A stretch of 7,732 nucleotides of DNA from an uncultured Flavobacteriales bacterium. GTDB taxonomy: Bacteria > Bacteroidota > Bacteroidia > Flavobacteriales_D > SKUL01. Under the pieces are notes generated by a model. The model saw nothing but the letters and a program-made list of their open reading frames with translations, was not told the origin of the DNA and ran no database searches. The stretch covers positions 1 through 7,732 of the forward strand of contig CALDPJ010000386.1 of NCBI GenBank assembly GCA_937911795.1. Direction: 5' to 3'. Positions within the stretch are counted from its first letter, which is position 1. Each line of letters starts with the position of its first letter. This document shows, piece by piece, positions 5,100-7,732 of the stretch. A program made the position numbers and the translations under genes.

Positions 5100-7732
5100 C
5101 TAATTCGCAAAGGCAGCGGGAATATTTGATTTTTCGCTTTCCTTTTTGCTGTAGCCGAATAATTCTTCAAGGGTTAATTCGCGGTATTCGCCCAGTTCCT
5201 TCAGAACTTTGTGATCCACTAAATTCCGGTTTCCGATCACGCAGTAGGTATAGGTGTTGCCTTTGATGTTTTCGTCAAAGAAAGTTTGCAGCTTGTCAAA
5301 ATCCATGGTTTGCAGCGTTTCGTAAATCGGTTTGTTCCGGTCGTAATCCAATCCGAGTTTACGTGCACTTTCATAACTCCAGAAAATGCTTTCGCGGGTA
5401 GTGCGGTTCGTTTCAATTTGTTTCATCGCAGCGTCTCTGGCCGATTCAAACTGAATGTCGGCCTTCGGCAATTCGTTCATCAAATCGAGCATCGCCTCAC
5501 TGGCATCCGGAAGTTTATCGACCTGAGCTCCGATATACGCTCTTACATAATGCGATTCATCCGCACGGGTTGGAGTGGTAAAGAAACTATATGCAGAATA
5601 GGCGAGTGCCTTTGATTCCCGGATTTCCTGGAAGACAATGGAAGACAATCCGCTTCCAAAGTACTGATTGAACATACTGGCCGCCGGCATCAATGTAACA
5701 TCAAACTGAGGTCCTTTGGCAAGCATCATCATTTCGCTTTGTACCATATCATAATCTACAAAGAGCACCTGGTTGTTTTCGAGCGGTAGCTCATCATACT
5801 TTTTCGGCTCGGGATAAGCAATAAATTCCTGAGGAATTTCATGGTGTTCATCCAGCACATCCATTACGTCTTCACTGTCCTGTGGTCCGTAGTAGAAAAT
5901 CCGGTGGTTGTACGAAGTCAGGTTCTGAATTTTTTCGGTCAATGCTTCAGGTTTCAACGCTCTGAGCTCTTCTTCCGATAACTGATTGCGGAAAGGTGAA
6001 TCCGGTCCGTACTGAGCGTAATTGGCCATAGCGGTAAAGAGAATTTTGCCTTTACTACGGAGATCATCCTGACGCTTTTTCAGAATTCCATCCACGAGGT
6101 TTTTCAACGCTTCTTCATCCGGTTGAACATCGGCCAGAATATTTTCGAACAACATAACTCCTTGTTCCAGTGATTCATTCAAGCCGCGGAGGGTAACATA
6201 AATCTGATCGCGACTGGAGAAAACATCAAAGCTGACACCGAGTTTGAAGAGCTCTTTCTGAAGTTCTTCAGGCGTGTAGGTTGATGTTCCGAGATAGGGA
6301 AGATATTCAATGGCCAGTGCCATTTCTTTATCGTGATCAGAACCCATGTCGAGAATGTAGTAGAGACTGAAAAGTTCGTTGTTTTTGTTTTTGATGCTGC
6401 TGAATTCCAGCCCGTTTTTCATTTCAGAAATTTCAATCTCTTTTTTGTAATCCACAAAAATAGGCTGCACGCGGTCGGACTCAATAGAATCCCACTCCAG
6501 GTAAAAAGCAGATTTGCTCTCCCGATCAATTTCCACCGGAGTAATGACCGGTTTATCTACTTTCACCGCGAGGTTTTCACCATAGCGTTTGTTGACCTGT
6601 ACGTAATTATCGTTCAGCCATTCGTTCGCGAACTCAACAATATCGGCTTTGGTAAGACTGTCCATTTTATCGAATTCGTTCACCACGTCGTTCCATTCCT
6701 GGTGATATACAAAACTGTCGGTCATTTTTCCGGCCCGTGCCCAGTTTGATTCGCTGCGGCGGAGTTCTGTTAGTTTCATGTCTTTGATCACCGCTTCTAC
6801 CATCCAGTCATCAAATTCACCTTCTTTGATCAGCTCTAGTTGTTCGAGCAACAATGCTGCAACTTCATTCAGATCCTGATTTTCGCGAGGAGTTCCGTTT
6901 AATGTAAAAACAGAATAATCGGTAAAAACAGAAGGGGAAGAGTAGGCACTGATCACTTTTTGTTTTTGTACCAGGTTCAGGTCAATCAAACCGGCTTTTC
7001 CGTTGGAAAGAATTCCATCCATCACCTGAAGTTTTAAAGCTTCATCGGTTCCGGCTCCGGGCAACCGGAAGCCGACCATTACAAATTCTGGTTGAACACC
7101 GGTCACTTCCTGAACTACAGGCTCTGTAATCGGAGCTTCCTGCGCAACTTCAAATGGAGCAATTTCACCGGGCTTATAATCACCGAAATATTTTTCAATT
7201 ATTTCAATCGTTTTATCAGGATCGATGTCGCCACTCAAAATAATGGCCATGTTATTCGGTACATAACGGCTGCTGAAATACGCGTGGATTTTCTCCATCG
7301 ACGGATTTTTGAGGTGATCGCTGGTACCGATGGTGGTTTGAGTTCCGTATTGATGGGTCGGGAAAAGACTTTCCATCATCGTGTAGTACGCTTTGCGGCT
7401 GTCGCTGTCCTGCGTGCGGTTGAATTCTTCGTACACCGCTTCAAGCTCCGTATGGAACAATCGCAACACCAATTCACTGAATCTTTCTGATTCAATTTTC
7501 GCCCATTTCTCGAGTTCGTTACTCGGAATGTCGTTGATGTACACCGTTTGCTCGTACCAGGTGTAGGCATTGGTTCCCTGCGCACCCAGCGATCCGATCA
7601 TTTTGTCGTATTCGTTGGCTACCGCAAACTGAGCCGCAACGGCAGAAAGACTATCGATCTGGCCGTAAATTGTTTTGCGCTCATCGGCATCGGTGGTCAT
7701 CCGGTGCTGCTCATACAAATCAGAAATCTGGT
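5100..7732 (-). CDS. M16-family (insulinase/pitrilysin-like) zinc peptidase, N-terminus missing
   Basis: This is the C-terminal part, about 877 residues, of a two-half M16 metallopeptidase. The frame is open to the right edge (QISD precedes the Leu codon at 7716-7718, residue 1 in the numbering below). The start, probable signal peptide and HxxEH zinc site therefore lie outside; full-length relatives are roughly 950-990 residues. The third zinc ligand region is visible as ELEAVYEE, with Glu98 the expected ligand and Glu91 the supporting glutamate seven residues before. Other landmarks are HQYGTQTTIGT (122-132), the M16_C start NNMAIILSGDIDP (155-167) and, in the second half, RESKALAYSAY (Arg700, Tyr707), the conserved substrate-binding R/Y pair. 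The second half is catalytically dead, as usual: where HxxEH is expected before a GT it has Leu468, Glu471 and Tyr472. Family members degrade peptides inside a closed chamber; in Bacteroidota they are usually exported to the periplasm. A strong terminator follows the stop. Confidence 0.93.
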   Translation of the reverse strand, partial: QISDLYEQHRMTTDADERKTIYGQIDSLSAVAAQFAVANEYDKMIGSLGAQGTNAYTWYEQTVYINDIPSNELEKWAKIESERFSELVLRLFHTELEAVYEEFNRTQDSDSRKAYYTMMESLFPTHQYGTQTTIGTSDHLKNPSMEKIHAYFSSRYVPNNMAIILSGDIDPDKTIEIIEKYFGDYKPGEIAPFEVAQEAPITEPVVQEVTGVQPEFVMVGFRLPGAGTDEALKLQVMDGILSNGKAGLIDLNLVQKQKVISAYSSPSVFTDYSVFTLNGTPRENQDLNEVAALLLEQLELIKEGEFDDWMVEAVIKDMKLTELRRSESNWARAGKMTDSFVYHQEWNDVVNEFDKMDSLTKADIVEFANEWLNDNYVQVNKRYGENLAVKVDKPVITPVEIDRESKSAFYLEWDSIESDRVQPIFVDYKKEIEISEMKNGLEFSSIKNKNNELFSLYYILDMGSDHDKEMALAIEYLPYLGTSTYTPEELQKELFKLGVSFDVFSSRDQIYVTLRGLNESLEQGVMLFENILADVQPDEEALKNLVDGILKKRQDDLRSKGKILFTAMANYAQYGPDSPFRNQLSEEELRALKPEALTEKIQNLTSYNHRIFYYGPQDSEDVMDVLDEHHEIPQEFIAYPEPKKYDELPLENNQVLFVDYDMVQSEMMMLAKGPQFDVTLMPAASMFNQYFGSGLSSIVFQEIRESKALAYSAYSFFTTPTRADESHYVRAYIGAQVDKLPDASEAMLDLMNELPKADIQFESARDAAMKQIETNRTTRESIFWSYESARKLGLDYDRNKPIYETLQTMDFDKLQTFFDENIKGNTYTYCVIGNRNLVDHKVLKELGEYRELTLEELFGYSKKESEKSNIPAAFAN

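Noticed and set aside
6333..6749. A 138-residue open frame on the plus strand, with others of 132 and 109 residues at 7092-7490 and 5286-5615.
   Set aside because: They are antisense to the clearly coding M16 peptidase gene, show no recognisable domain and are explained by the codon pattern of that gene.

Overview
The window looks like a piece of a Bacteroidota chromosome, most likely Flavobacteriia-like. Four things support this: a type IX secretion (T9SS) sorting domain on a subtilase; MORN-variant, beta-propeller and M16 peptidase families typical of that phylum; a perfect Bacteroidota -7 promoter box (TAnnTTTG); and no clear Shine-Dalgarno sites before the starts. No mobile element, RNA gene or CRISPR array is visible. 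Assignment below phylum is a guess.

Layout. Positions 3-2936 (+) hold a tightly packed three-gene cluster: the 3' part of a MORN-repeat protein, a small lipoprotein of unknown function, and a secreted S8 subtilase with a T9SS C-terminal domain. The first two genes overlap as TAATG and the last two overlap by 14 bases if the signal-peptide start is used, so the three are probably co-translated. Positions 2937-4016 (-) hold an exported seven-blade beta-propeller-like protein whose stop codon directly abuts the subtilase stop codon. Positions 4017-4221 are a divergent intergenic region with a good promoter facing right. Positions 4222-4727 (+) are a two-gene type II toxin-antitoxin module (antitoxin, then a RelE/ParE-family toxin) joined by another TAATG overlap. 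Positions 4728-5099 have no gene. They hold an array of imperfect inverted-repeat elements with an 85-base period, then an intrinsic terminator facing left. Positions 5100-7732 (-) are the C-terminal part of a large M16 (insulinase/pitrilysin-like) zinc peptidase whose N-terminus lies beyond the window.

Functionally, most of the window concerns the cell envelope: a lipoprotein, a protease secreted by T9SS, an exported propeller and a large, presumably periplasmic, peptidase. The toxin-antitoxin module is a small independent unit among these genes. The least ordinary feature is the repeat array between the toxin and the peptidase. Its arms are built from three related octamers and its copies decay toward the toxin gene. 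Nothing here forms a clearly new multi-gene system; the repeat array and the candidate operator in the toxin-antitoxin promoter deserve follow-up.
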